Shown in pieces: positions 1 to 6,210 of a stretch of 7,619 bases of DNA; the first letter of the stretch is position 1, and the number at the start of each line of letters is the position of its first letter. Origin of the DNA: an uncultured Prevotella sp. (lineage in GTDB: Bacteria; Bacteroidota; Bacteroidia; Bacteroidales; Bacteroidaceae); the NCBI GenBank assembly GCA_934120735.1, contig CAKOVA010000083.1, forward strand, positions 1-7,619, written 5' to 3'. Below the pieces are notes generated by a model. That model did no database searches. It was not told where the DNA came from and was given only the letters and a program-made list of their open reading frames with translations. Both the position numbers and the translations under genes were made by a program.

Positions 1-150
1 CTCTGGTAAACCCGAAATTAAGTAAAACACGAAAGAGGAATCCATGCCTATGCTGGCAGTGAACTCGCTCTGACTCTTCGTATTCATAATTTCAAGTTTG
101 AATTTACCAGATTCTACTCCTTGAACAGAATTGTCATTGCGTGCGCACAT
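1..150 (-). CDS. Unrecognised protein, N-terminal 50 codons only
   Basis: An ATG at 150-148 opens a frame that stays open for 50 codons and runs off the left edge, so the gene is cut by the window. The peptide begins MCARNDNSVQG and continues as a mixed charged and hydrophobic sequence (SGKFKLEIMNTK, then FVFYLISGLPE at the edge). It has no signal peptide or lipobox, which suggests a cytoplasmic protein. I do not recognise a family. Support for it being a gene comes mainly from context: an exact TAnnTTTG box with a well spaced TTTG box lies about 26 bases upstream, giving a short leader, and the preceding gene ends in a strong terminator. In-frame ATGs at codons 22 and 36 are possible starts, but the first ATG fits the promoter best. 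The function is unknown. Confidence 0.6.
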   Translation of the reverse strand, partial: MCARNDNSVQGVESGKFKLEIMNTKSQSEFTASIGMDSSFVFYLISGLPE

Positions 151-175
151 TTTTATGTTGCTCACATACTGATAG

Positions 176-208
176 CAAAGATATAAAATATTTTTATAGA
201 TTTGCAAA
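176..208 (-). promoter_or_regulatory. Bacteroidetes-type promoter for the leftmost gene
   Basis: Read on the minus strand, TTTG (208-205), a 21-base spacer, then TATCTTTG (183-176) match the known Bacteroidetes sigma-ABfr pattern of TTTG, 19-21 bases, TAnnTTTG. The expected start of transcription is near 168-170, leaving about 20 bases before the ATG at 150. This is the best promoter match in the window. Confidence 0.8.
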
Positions 209-218
209 ACGTTTGCAA
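202..218. promoter_or_regulatory. Palindrome over the -33 box, candidate operator
   Basis: TTGCAAA (202-208) and TTTGCAA (212-218) form a perfect 7-bp inverted repeat with a 3-base centre. It covers the TTTG -33 element of the promoter for the leftmost gene, a position where a bound repressor would block transcription. The inner AAACGTTT (207-214) is itself a palindrome with a central CG, as in many LacI-family operators. The operator role is inferred from position and symmetry only. Confidence 0.4.
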
Positions 219-481
219 GAAAAAATTGGATTCCTCTCATTTTTTTATATTCTATCTTTTAATCGCACCATTTGTTTCAATCACCACACACCCCCTTGGT
301 TGTATCTGTTTATACAATGTCGCACAATATTGATTAACAAATTATTTACTTTTGCACGGGATTTATGATTTACTAAGCGCAAAATTATAGGGGCGTGTTG
401 CCATATTGTGTCATAACCAGAAAAAATGTTGAGCTTTTTATGTGTTTTCTCACGATGGAGTAAAAATCTATAGGTTGAAAT
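219..481. other. Gene-free AT-rich intergenic stretch
   Basis: I find no credible gene here on either strand. The open frames that cross it are short, rich in rare residues, and either run through the terminator at 482-506 or overlap the promoter of the leftmost gene. The only recognisable element is a plus-strand TAnnTTTG box at 347-354, listed separately. The stretch separates two minus-strand units, the lipoprotein gene with its terminator and the leftmost partial gene. Confidence 0.6.
347..354 (+). promoter_or_regulatory. Orphan plus-strand TAnnTTTG box
   Basis: TACTTTTG matches the Bacteroidetes -7 element exactly and sits in the AT-rich setting typical of such promoters. No TTTG is found 19-21 bases upstream, and the first downstream ATG (366) is followed by a stop after three codons. 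If active, it would make a non-coding transcript running toward the 3' end of the lipoprotein gene. It may be a chance match or the remnant of a lost gene. Confidence 0.3.
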
Positions 482-506
482 AAAAAAAAGCAAGCCTTGG
501 CTTGCT
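482..506 (-). terminator. Intrinsic terminator after the lipoprotein gene
   Basis: On the minus strand a 7-bp stem (AGCAAGC at 506-500 pairing with GCTTGCT at 495-489, loop CAAG) is followed directly by eight T residues (489-482). It ends transcription of the lipoprotein gene, whose stop codon lies about 115 bases upstream, so the message has a fairly long untranslated tail. Confidence 0.88.
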
Positions 507-620
507 GCTATGTTTAGAACAAAACGAAACGTTTCATCACTTTTTGGAAGACTCATTAAGAACTATAAAATCGTTAAAAGTGATATCTGGAATGAGTATG
601 AAAATGAAGTAAATGATGGA

Positions 621-1016
621 TTACCTCAGGTACCACACGCCATCGCTTTCCACCATCGGAACCACAATTTCTTCACTGGTGCTGTCACCGAAGCTAAGCA
701 CCAGGAAGACATTGGCAGCATGTTTCTGCATGTCGGTTTTGGCATCTACGATACGAATGTCCTTGATGCCGCGATGCTCTTCGTTTTGCTGGTTCACATA
801 CATCTTGGTATTAGTGATGAGCTGTTCCCGATAGGTGTCAGGAATGCTGTCTGGACGGTAGTGCCCGTCCACGAACGAGGCAACATCTCCTTGAAGCAAA
901 TATCCGTAGTATTCCTTGGCTGCACGTGCGGCCACCTCACCTTGGTCTACGCCTTTGGAAGTGCAGGCTGCGACAGCCATAAATAAGGCTATATAGAGTA
1001 GTTTGCGCATTATCAT
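621..1016 (-). CDS. Small DUF4878/NTF2-like lipoprotein
   Basis: This predicted 131-residue protein starts with a type II signal peptide: basic residues R4 and K5, a hydrophobic run 6-17, and lipobox VAAC with Cys18 as the lipidation site. The mature part is about 114 residues, likely anchored to a membrane facing the periplasm or the surface. Residues about 28-45 (AARAAKEYYGYLLQGD) resemble the first helix of DUF4878/NTF2-like lipoproteins, and the end (SDGVWYLR) matches the closing strand common in that fold. The family call rests on this pattern, not on a search, and no catalytic residues are apparent. ATG at 1016 and ATG at 1010 are both possible starts; the second leaves a conventional MRKLL signal start. 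The gene has its own promoter box at 1048-1055 and a terminator at 482-506, so it is probably transcribed alone. Substrate and role are unknown. Confidence 0.85.
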   Translation of the reverse strand: MIMRKLLYIALFMAVAACTSKGVDQGEVAARAAKEYYGYLLQGDVASFVDGHYRPDSIPDTYREQLITNTKMYVNQQNEEHRGIKDIRIVDAKTDMQKHAANVFLVLSFGDSTSEEIVVPMVESDGVWYLR

Positions 1017-1047
1017 TTGGTTTCGTTCTCTGTTCTTTTGATACCGA

Positions 1048-1078
1048 CAAAAGTACTAAAATTATTTGAAAGCACAGA
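1048..1078 (-). promoter_or_regulatory. Promoter of the lipoprotein gene
   Basis: On the minus strand TACTTTTG (1055-1048) matches the TAnnTTTG element exactly. At a 19-base spacing upstream lies TCTG (1078-1075), one mismatch from the TTTG -33 element. The start of transcription should be near 1040, about 25 bases before the ATG at 1016. Confidence 0.65.
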
Positions 1079-1116
1079 AAAGAACCAAAGATGTCAGTAA
1101 AAGATGCACCAAAAGT

Positions 1117-1602
1117 TTATCTACGCCGTTTCCTCTTAACTGGGGCGAAGTATGATTTATATGCTTCAGCGATATCCACAGAACTGACCACTTGAGGATT
1201 CTTGCCCGGCTTATAAAGAATCATGCTACCAAACGCTATCGTATCAGCTTGGATTATCTCACCATTGGGAAACAGGATGTCAGTATAGGTGGCTGGTACG
1301 AGAATGGCTTTTTGTCCGTGTCTTTTGATAAATTCCCCAGCCTGGTAAAGATAATAGTTCACGTCATCGGCCACAACATAAAAATCATCTTCATTGCTTG
1401 CCTCTTTCTTCATCTTTTCTATGCGTGCATCTGAAATAACAGGTTCTAACACACACATTCGTTGAGGTACCTTAAAAACTTTCTTCACTATAGCCTTATG
1501 CTGCGCAAAGGCCGCTGAGGTTCCTAACAAGATCATCACCTGTACACATAGGACGATTATTTTCTGACACCCATAGAAGGAGCATGTTTTTACTTTCTTC
1601 AT
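1117..1602 (-). CDS. Secreted protein of unknown function
   Basis: This predicted protein of 161 residues has an N-terminal signal: lysines at 2, 3, 5 and 14, a hydrophobic core at about 15-32, and a plausible signal peptidase I site after AFA (31-33), before Gln34. The mature part is about 128 residues with one cysteine (Cys50), a charged segment around 58-73 (DARIEKMKKEASNEDD), a mixed strand-like region 74-130 and a strongly basic end (KRKRRR). I do not recognise the family and see no catalytic motif or lipobox. ATG at 1602 is preferred because later ATGs would remove the signal's basic part. Upstream is the ACTCC repeat array, and no TAnnTTTG box is visible in the gap, so its promoter is unclear; it could depend on readthrough from der. 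It is separated by 100 bases from the lipoprotein gene, which has its own promoter. Confidence 0.75.
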   Translation of the reverse strand: MKKVKTCSFYGCQKIIVLCVQVMILLGTSAAFAQHKAIVKKVFKVPQRMCVLEPVISDARIEKMKKEASNEDDFYVVADDVNYYLYQAGEFIKRHGQKAILVPATYTDILFPNGEIIQADTIAFGSMILYKPGKNPQVVSSVDIAEAYKSYFAPVKRKRRR

Positions 1603-1650
1603 CTATTCTTTTATTTCTACCTAAATATTGAGATATTGTATTTTTAACAG

Positions 1651-1850
1651 GGAGTTAACAGGAGGTAACTGGAGTTATGGGGGAGTTAGCAGACATTAGT
1701 CCATTAACTCCAGTTTATTCCCAATTACTCCCAATAAAAAAACATTTGTCCATTATCTCCAGTTTACTCCTTATTTACTCCCAATAACTCCCACTAAAAA
1801 GCATTTGTCCATTAACTCCTGCTAACTTCAATTTACTCCCAATTACTCCC
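1651..1850. repeat. ACTCC array with about 10-bp period and inverted left part
   Basis: The array is built from pentamers spaced about 10 bp apart. The left part (1651-1692) has GGAGT-type boxes at 1651, 1661, 1671 and 1682. From 1694 on the boxes are in the opposite orientation: ACTCC-type boxes at 1707, 1717, 1727, then 1756, 1766, 1777, 1787, then 1815, 1825, 1835, 1845. A higher order is also present: three units starting with CATT(A/T)GTCC at 1694, 1743 and 1802, of 49, 59 and about 59 bp, the first two ending in A-runs. The gap between der and the secreted-protein gene is 273 bases and mostly consists of this array. No protein frame is supported. Function is unknown; a polymorphic minisatellite is the conservative reading. 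Confidence 0.9.
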
Positions 1851-1875
1851 GAGAAAAGAAGCTCCCGTCAAAAAA

Positions 1876-3189
1876 TTACTTCTGTCGAATAAACACATGG
1901 ATGGGACAGCCCGTCAACGTCCAGTTCTCGCGTATCTTGTTTTCCAGGAACCGACGATAGTTCTCCTTCACATACTGAGGCAGATTGGCATAGAACACAA
2001 ACGAAGGGATTTGCGTGTTGGGCAACTGCGTGCAATATTTTATCTTGATGTACTTTCCCTTGATGGATGGCGGTGGTGTTTCCTCGATGATGGGCAGCAT
2101 CACCTCGTTGAGCTTGGAGGTTCCGATACGCAACTTACGGTTGAGGTACACCTGCTTAGCCGTTTCCAGCACCTTGAAGATGCGCTGCTTGGTGAGGGCA
2201 GAAGCGAAGATGATGGGGAAGTCTGCGAAGGGGGCCATGCGCTCACGGATGGCGTTCTCGAAGGTCTTGATGACCTTGTGATCCTTATCCTCCACCAAGT
2301 CCCATTTGTTAACCACCACTACCAACGACTTATGGTTCTTCTGAATGAGCTGGAAGATGTTCATGTCCTGCGACTCGATGCCTCGTGTGGCATCAATCAT
2401 GAGGATGCAAACGTCACTGTTCTCAATGCTGCGGATGCTGCGCATCACCGAATAGAACTCAAGATCTTCGGAAACTTTATTCTTTCGACGGATGCCGGCT
2501 GTATCGACCAGGTAGAAGTCAAATCCAAACTTATCAAACCGCGTGTAGATGCTGTCACGCGTGGTGCCGGCTATTTCGGTCACGATGTGGCGGTCCTCAC
2601 CGATGAAGGCATTGATGAGACTGCTCTTGCCAGCATTGGGTCGGCCCACGACGGCAAAACGGGGAATGTCTTCTTCCAGCACTTCCTTGTCATCCGCCGG
2701 CAGCTTTTCCAACACCAAATCCAGCAAATCACCCGTACCGCCACCTGTGGCAGCACTGATGCACTGTGGCTCGCCCAGGCCCAACCGATAAAACTCGGCC
2801 GCCGTATAATACTCGGCACTGTTGTCTACCTTGTTGCCCACCAGAATGACGGGCAACTGGGTTCGACGTAAAATCTGCGCCACATCGGCATCCCAGTCGG
2901 TCAATCCGTTTTTCACATCCACCATGAAGAGCACCAAGTCGGCCTCTTCGGTAGCCACGATAACCTGCCTGCGGATGGCGTCTTCAAAGACATCATCCGA
3001 GTTGACCACCCATCCTCCGGTATCCACCACGGAGAACTCACGTCCGTTCCAACTACATTTTCCATACTGGCGGTCGCGGGTGGTGCCGGCAGTATCACTT
3101 ACAATCGCCTTGCGCGACTGTGTTAAACGGTTAAATAATGTGGACTTACCTACATTGGGACGTCCAACGATTGCTACTAATTTTGCCAT
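1876..3189 (-). CDS. der: Ribosome-assembly GTPase Der (EngA)
   Basis: Der has two GTPase domains in tandem and acts in the cytoplasm in late maturation of the 50S subunit. At 437 residues it has the usual family length. Domain 1 shows GRPNVGKS (9-16), the switch segment AGTTRD (34-39), DTGG (56-59) and NKVD (119-122). Domain 2 shows GRPNAGKS (182-189), AGTTRD (207-212), DTAG (229-232) and NKWD (294-297). The rest, about 350-437, corresponds to the KH-like RNA-binding domain and ends in the basic segment VFIRQK. All nucleotide-binding motifs are intact. The start at 3189 places the first P-loop at residue 9, as expected for the family. Seven T residues and the edge of the 53-bp repeat array lie just upstream, leaving no room for a Shine-Dalgarno site, which is not unusual in Bacteroidetes. 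era lies upstream and may be cotranscribed. Confidence 0.98.
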   Translation of the reverse strand: MAKLVAIVGRPNVGKSTLFNRLTQSRKAIVSDTAGTTRDRQYGKCSWNGREFSVVDTGGWVVNSDDVFEDAIRRQVIVATEEADLVLFMVDVKNGLTDWDADVAQILRRTQLPVILVGNKVDNSAEYYTAAEFYRLGLGEPQCISAATGGGTGDLLDLVLEKLPADDKEVLEEDIPRFAVVGRPNAGKSSLINAFIGEDRHIVTEIAGTTRDSIYTRFDKFGFDFYLVDTAGIRRKNKVSEDLEFYSVMRSIRSIENSDVCILMIDATRGIESQDMNIFQLIQKNHKSLVVVVNKWDLVEDKDHKVIKTFENAIRERMAPFADFPIIFASALTKQRIFKVLETAKQVYLNRKLRIGTSKLNEVMLPIIEETPPPSIKGKYIKIKYCTQLPNTQIPSFVFYANLPQYVKENYRRFLENKIRENWTLTGCPIHVFIRQK

Positions 3190-3197
3190 ATTGAAAA

Positions 3198-3429
3198 AAA
3201 GCCTCCCCCAACCCCTCCGAAGGAGGGGAGTGTGTCATAGTGAGTTATATTAAAGCCTCCCCCGGCCCCTCCCAAGGAGGGGAGCTGATTACTGAGAGTA
3301 TATTAAAGCCTCCCCCGGCCCCTCCCAAGGAGGGGAGCTGATTACTGAGAGTATATTTTTATCTGCACGTTAAGAATTTCTTTCTCCTCGATAGCCTGCT
3401 CCCCTCCTTCGGAGGGGCTGGGGGAGGCT
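3198..3429. repeat. 53-bp tandem repeat array with an inverted fourth copy
   Basis: Three direct units start with AAAGCCTCCCCC: 3198-3251 (54 bp, diverged), 3252-3304 and 3305-3357 (53 bp each, identical to one another). A fourth, partial copy at 3399-3429 is in the opposite orientation. Every copy has a small hairpin, CCCCTCC and GGAGGGG around a 3-base loop, at 3212-3228, 3266-3282, 3319-3335 and 3401-3417. The outermost copies (3200-3230 and 3399-3429) are a 31-bp inverted repeat with one mismatch. The array takes up nearly all of the 245-base gap between era and der. C-rich hairpins of this type are, to my memory, frequent between genes in Prevotella; I cannot confirm that here. Confidence 0.95.
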
Positions 3430-3434
3430 CCTCC

Positions 3435-4316
3435 TCACTCCGGATTATACCCGAAGCTACTAAGTTCTTTCTGCGAGCTGCGCCAGTCTTTATCCACCTT
3501 GACAAAGGTTTCGAGGTACACCTTCTTGTCAAAAAACTTCTCCAAGGTCTTGCGAGCCTCGGTGCTAACCTTCTTCAGTGCCACGCCCTGATGACCTATG
3601 ATGATGCCTTTCTGCGACTCGCGCTCTACATAGATCACCGCGTTGATGTGAATTTGCTTGGCCGACTCTTTGAATTGCTCTACCCTCACCTCCACCGAAT
3701 AAGGTATTTCCTTGTCGTAATACAGCAAAATCTTCTCGCGGATGATCTCACTGACAAAGAATTTGGCGGGCTTGTCCGTCAGTTGGTCCTTGTCAAAATA
3801 AGGAGGACTGTCGGGAAGGAGTTCCTGAATGCGTTTGAGCAGCATGTCCACACCAAACTTATTAGCAGCCGAGATGGGAAGAATCTCGGCATTGGGCAGC
3901 AGCGCATGCCACTTCTCCACCAGCTGGCCAACTGTCTTTTGGTTGCTCGCATCAATCTTATTGATGACCAAGATAACCGGAATGGTCATCGACCTCACCT
4001 TTTCAAGAAAGTCGGCATTCTTCTCCGGGTCTTCCACCACATCGGTTACATACAACAGGATGTCAGCGTCGGCCAGGGCCGATTCAGAGAAAGCCAGCAT
4101 GTACTCCTGCATCTTGTAATTGGGTTTCAACACGCCCGGGGTGTCTGAGAACACAATCTGCATGTCGTCGGTATTCACGATTCCCATGATTCGATGCCGG
4201 GTGGTCTGGGCCTTGAACGTCGCAATGGAGATGCGCTCGCCCACCAACTGGTTCATCAGCGTCGACTTGCCCACGTTTGGGTTGCCCACAATGTTTACAA
4301 AACCTGCCTTGTGCAT
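3435..4316 (-). CDS. era: 30S-assembly GTPase Era
   Basis: Era is a GTPase that binds 16S rRNA near its 3' end and assists 30S maturation. The predicted protein has 293 residues, close to the usual 290-300. It shows the P-loop GNPNVGKS (11-18), the effector region with TTRHR (38-42), DTPG (58-61) and NKID (119-122), then a C-terminal KH domain with the GxxG-type loop GIIIGHQG (237-244). All motifs are intact. The start at 4316 puts the P-loop at residue 11, matching the family. fabH lies upstream, but a terminator at 4339-4375 stands between them, and no TAnnTTTG box is visible in the 83-base gap. era is therefore expressed either from an atypical promoter or by readthrough. Its stop codon is 5 bases from the inverted repeat copy of the 53-bp array. 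Confidence 0.98.
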   Translation of the reverse strand: MHKAGFVNIVGNPNVGKSTLMNQLVGERISIATFKAQTTRHRIMGIVNTDDMQIVFSDTPGVLKPNYKMQEYMLAFSESALADADILLYVTDVVEDPEKNADFLEKVRSMTIPVILVINKIDASNQKTVGQLVEKWHALLPNAEILPISAANKFGVDMLLKRIQELLPDSPPYFDKDQLTDKPAKFFVSEIIREKILLYYDKEIPYSVEVRVEQFKESAKQIHINAVIYVERESQKGIIIGHQGVALKKVSTEARKTLEKFFDKKVYLETFVKVDKDWRSSQKELSSFGYNPE

Positions 4317-4338
4317 AAGCTGCTACTGGTTTGAGAAG

Positions 4339-4375
4339 AAAAAAGCGCATTCTTTACGTTGAAAGGATGCGCTTT
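4339..4375 (-). terminator. Intrinsic terminator after fabH
   Basis: On the minus strand AAAGCGCAT (4375-4367) pairs with ATGCGCTTT (4350-4342). After one mismatch the stem continues with CTTT against AAAG, closing on a loop of about six bases. The stem runs into six T residues (4344-4339). It closes the DUF177-rpmF-fabH operon, 25 bases after the fabH stop and 22 bases before the era start. Confidence 0.9.
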
Positions 4376-4399
4376 CTTATTCTGGAATTTCACAATTCG

Positions 4400-5419
4400 T
4401 TATTTACTCGTCACGGCGTCAGCGCCATCGTAAGCCCACTTGAAGAATGAAGCTCCGTGTACGAATCCGGCTCCGAAAGCGGTGAAGATGATGTTGTCAC
4501 CCTTCTTCAGTTTGCTTTCATAGTCCCAAAGAGCCAACGGAATGGTTGCGGCACTGGTATTGCCATAGTGCTGAATGTTGATAGCCACCTTGTCCATCGG
4601 GAGCTCAGCGCGTTTGGCCACAGCCTCAATGATGCGCAAGTTGGCCTCATGAGGTACTACCCAATCCACATCACCTGCCGAAAGGTTATTACGCTTCATA
4701 ATCTCCAACACGTCGTTGCTCATGTCGGTCACCGCATAGCGGAACACCGACCGTCCCTCTTGATAGAGGTAGTGCAGATGATGGTCAACCGTGAAGTGTG
4801 AGGCAGGACAAACGCTACCACCAGCCTTCATGTGCAAGAATGGAAGTCCTTTACCATCAGTACGGAAGAACATGTCCTGCATGCCCAGCTCTCCGTCCTC
4901 GGATGCTTCTACCAAAACGGCAGCTGCGCCATCTCCAAAGAGAACGCAAGTCTGTCGATCTTGGTAATCGACGAGCGATGACATCTTATCCGCTCCGATG
5001 ACAATCACCTTCTTACAACGCCCACTCTCCACAAAGCTACTGGCCGTGCTCAGCGCATACATAAACCCGCAACAAGCTGCTTCCAAATCATAGGCGAAAG
5101 CGTTTTTCAGTCCCAGCTTACCCAACACGATGGATGCCGTGGAAGGAAATTTGTAGTCGGGCGTTGTCGTTGCAACAATGAGTGCGTCGATGGTGTCGGG
5201 ATCTACCCCGGTTTTCTGAATCAACTGCTTAGCAGCCTTACGCGCCAAGTAACTGGTTCCGAGGCCTTCTTCCTTCAGGATGCGGCGTTCTTTGATACCA
5301 ACACGAGTAGTAATCCATTCGTCGCTGGTGTCAACCATTCGTGAGAGTTCCTCGTTGTCGAGAACATAGTCAGGAACGTATCCCCCAACGCCGGTAATAA
5401 TCGCGTTGATTTTTCCCAT
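4400..5419 (-). CDS. fabH: 3-oxoacyl-ACP synthase III (FabH)
   Basis: FabH condenses acetyl-CoA or another short acyl-CoA with malonyl-ACP, the first step of type II fatty acid synthesis, in the cytoplasm. The predicted protein has 339 residues, slightly longer than the about 317 of E. coli FabH. The catalytic triad is visible: Cys116 in AACCGF, His257 in VPHEAN and Asn287 in HYGNTSAAT. The N-terminal GVGGYVPDYVL and SDEWITTRVGI segments and the closing AFGAGFVHGA glycine loop are also typical. The ATG overlaps the rpmF stop codon by one base (TAATG), pointing to translational coupling with L32. A terminator follows the gene. Acyl-primer preference, for example for branched primers that give the iso and anteiso fatty acids common in Bacteroidetes, cannot be read from the sequence. 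Confidence 0.97.
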   Translation of the reverse strand: MGKINAIITGVGGYVPDYVLDNEELSRMVDTSDEWITTRVGIKERRILKEEGLGTSYLARKAAKQLIQKTGVDPDTIDALIVATTTPDYKFPSTASIVLGKLGLKNAFAYDLEAACCGFMYALSTASSFVESGRCKKVIVIGADKMSSLVDYQDRQTCVLFGDGAAAVLVEASEDGELGMQDMFFRTDGKGLPFLHMKAGGSVCPASHFTVDHHLHYLYQEGRSVFRYAVTDMSNDVLEIMKRNNLSAGDVDWVVPHEANLRIIEAVAKRAELPMDKVAINIQHYGNTSAATIPLALWDYESKLKKGDNIIFTAFGAGFVHGASFFKWAYDGADAVTSK

Positions 5420-5604
5420 TATTCAGCTACTTCCTTTTCAATCGCAACTTTACCTCTGTAATATCCACAAGTAGGACAAACAGTGTGGTAAACATAGTAT
5501 GCGCCACAGTTAGGGCAAACTGCCAATGTAGGAGCTACAGCCTTATCATGAGTTCTTCTTTTCAGTGTACGAGTCTTCGACTGTCTTCTTTTAGGATGTG
5601 CCAT
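5419..5604 (-). CDS. rpmF: Large-subunit ribosomal protein bL32
   Basis: This 61-residue protein is bL32 of the 50S subunit. The basic start MAHPKRRQSKTRTLKRR is characteristic, and the body carries an intact zinc ribbon with Cys30, Cys33, Cys43 and Cys46 (CPNC and CPTC), so it is the zinc-binding form and not the cysteine-free paralogue some bacteria make in zinc shortage. It sits between the DUF177 gene (6-base gap) and fabH (1-base overlap), the widespread yceD-rpmF-fab cluster. plsX, often found between rpmF and fabH elsewhere, is absent here. Confidence 0.98.
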   Translation of the reverse strand: MAHPKRRQSKTRTLKRRTHDKAVAPTLAVCPNCGAYYVYHTVCPTCGYYRGKVAIEKEVAE

Positions 5605-5610
5605 TTTCTT

Positions 5611-6144
5611 TTAATCTTTAATTATTGTTTTTAATTTTTCCAATCCAGCCCAGCGCGGATTCACAGCCTCTTCACCGTCCTCTAAACTACTTCGGGTAGC
5701 CGAAAGCTCTTGCAGCTTTTTCGTCATCACAGCATTGCATTTTCCAGGTGCATGCACATGCTTGATGGGGACGCTGAGATCTATAAATTCATAGATGAAC
5801 CACGAGATGTCGAGCACGCCTTCGCGCTCAGGCACTACGATTAGGTCATCATCGTCTGAGTATTCTTCGCCAAATTTCGCCATGAGCTTATTTTCCGTAT
5901 CGATGGGTTGTTGCATTTCATCAAGACACAAATCACAGGTCACGATGACGAACCCCTGGATATGGAACGTGAACTCAAAACTGCCGGCCATCCTGCGTAT
6001 GGACAGTGCGACAGAAAGATTGCCTTTTTGGATGTCAGGAGCCTCGATAGCTTCAAAATACGCATCGTCAAGCTTGAACTCATAGGTCGCAACCTGATCG
6101 GTCAAAGCTTTCAAGTCAATCTTAAACGGCTTTAAATCGCGCAT
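5611..6144 (-). CDS. DUF177/YceD family protein
   Basis: With the start at 6144 the predicted product has 177 residues beginning MRDLKPFKIDLKAL. DUF177 (YceD) proteins are encoded next to rpmF across bacteria and are linked to 23S rRNA processing or accumulation and to L32; the exact activity is not settled. Family marks are the CxxC pair CDLC (Cys70, Cys73), the acidic stretch EEYSDDDD after it, a further cysteine in APGKC (Cys136) and the closing NPRWAGLEKLK. The frame extends upstream to an ATG at 6186, giving 191 residues, but I reject that start: the TAACTTTG promoter box (6169-6162) lies inside that extension, and the family's conserved sequence starts only after the second ATG. The gene heads the operon with rpmF and fabH. 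Confidence 0.93.
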   Translation of the reverse strand: MRDLKPFKIDLKALTDQVATYEFKLDDAYFEAIEAPDIQKGNLSVALSIRRMAGSFEFTFHIQGFVIVTCDLCLDEMQQPIDTENKLMAKFGEEYSDDDDLIVVPEREGVLDISWFIYEFIDLSVPIKHVHAPGKCNAVMTKKLQELSATRSSLEDGEEAVNPRWAGLEKLKTIIKD

Positions 6145-6161
6145 AATTATACTTTGGAGTG

Positions 6162-6195
6162 CAAAGTTACAAATATTTTCCGACATGTGGACAAG
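6162..6195 (-). promoter_or_regulatory. Promoter of the DUF177-rpmF-fabH operon
   Basis: TAACTTTG (6169-6162, minus strand) matches TAnnTTTG exactly. A CTTG (6195-6192) lies 22 bases upstream, close to the expected TTTG at 19-21. The start of transcription should fall near 6155, leaving a very short leader of about 10 bases before the ATG at 6144. Its position fixes the start codon choice for the DUF177 gene. Confidence 0.7.
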
Positions 6196-6210
6196 TTACA
6201 CATAAAAAAA

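Noticed and set aside
281..556. A 91-codon minus-strand frame between the lipoprotein gene and the leftmost gene
   Set aside because: It runs straight through the strong terminator at 482-506, has no promoter or ribosome binding signal, and its composition looks like translated AT-rich spacer.
1651..1850. CRISPR or integron attC reading of the ACTCC array
   Set aside because: Repeats are too short and too diverged, unit lengths vary (49 and 59 bp), and no integrase or cassette genes are nearby.
1897..2871. A long plus-strand open frame (324 codons) opposite der
   Set aside because: It lies wholly antisense to der, whose motifs are unmistakable, and its peptide is rich in His, Val and Asp as expected for an antisense frame.
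3194..3228. Simple intrinsic terminator formed by the first repeat hairpin and T7 before der
   Set aside because: About 11 bases separate the small hairpin stem from the T-run, so it does not fit the standard form. Only the long-range pairing with the inverted copy puts a stem next to the T-run, and that is reported as a finding.
3198..3429. CRISPR array reading of the 53-bp repeats
   Set aside because: The units are directly adjacent with no unique spacers, two units are identical over their whole length, the last copy is inverted, and there are no cas genes.
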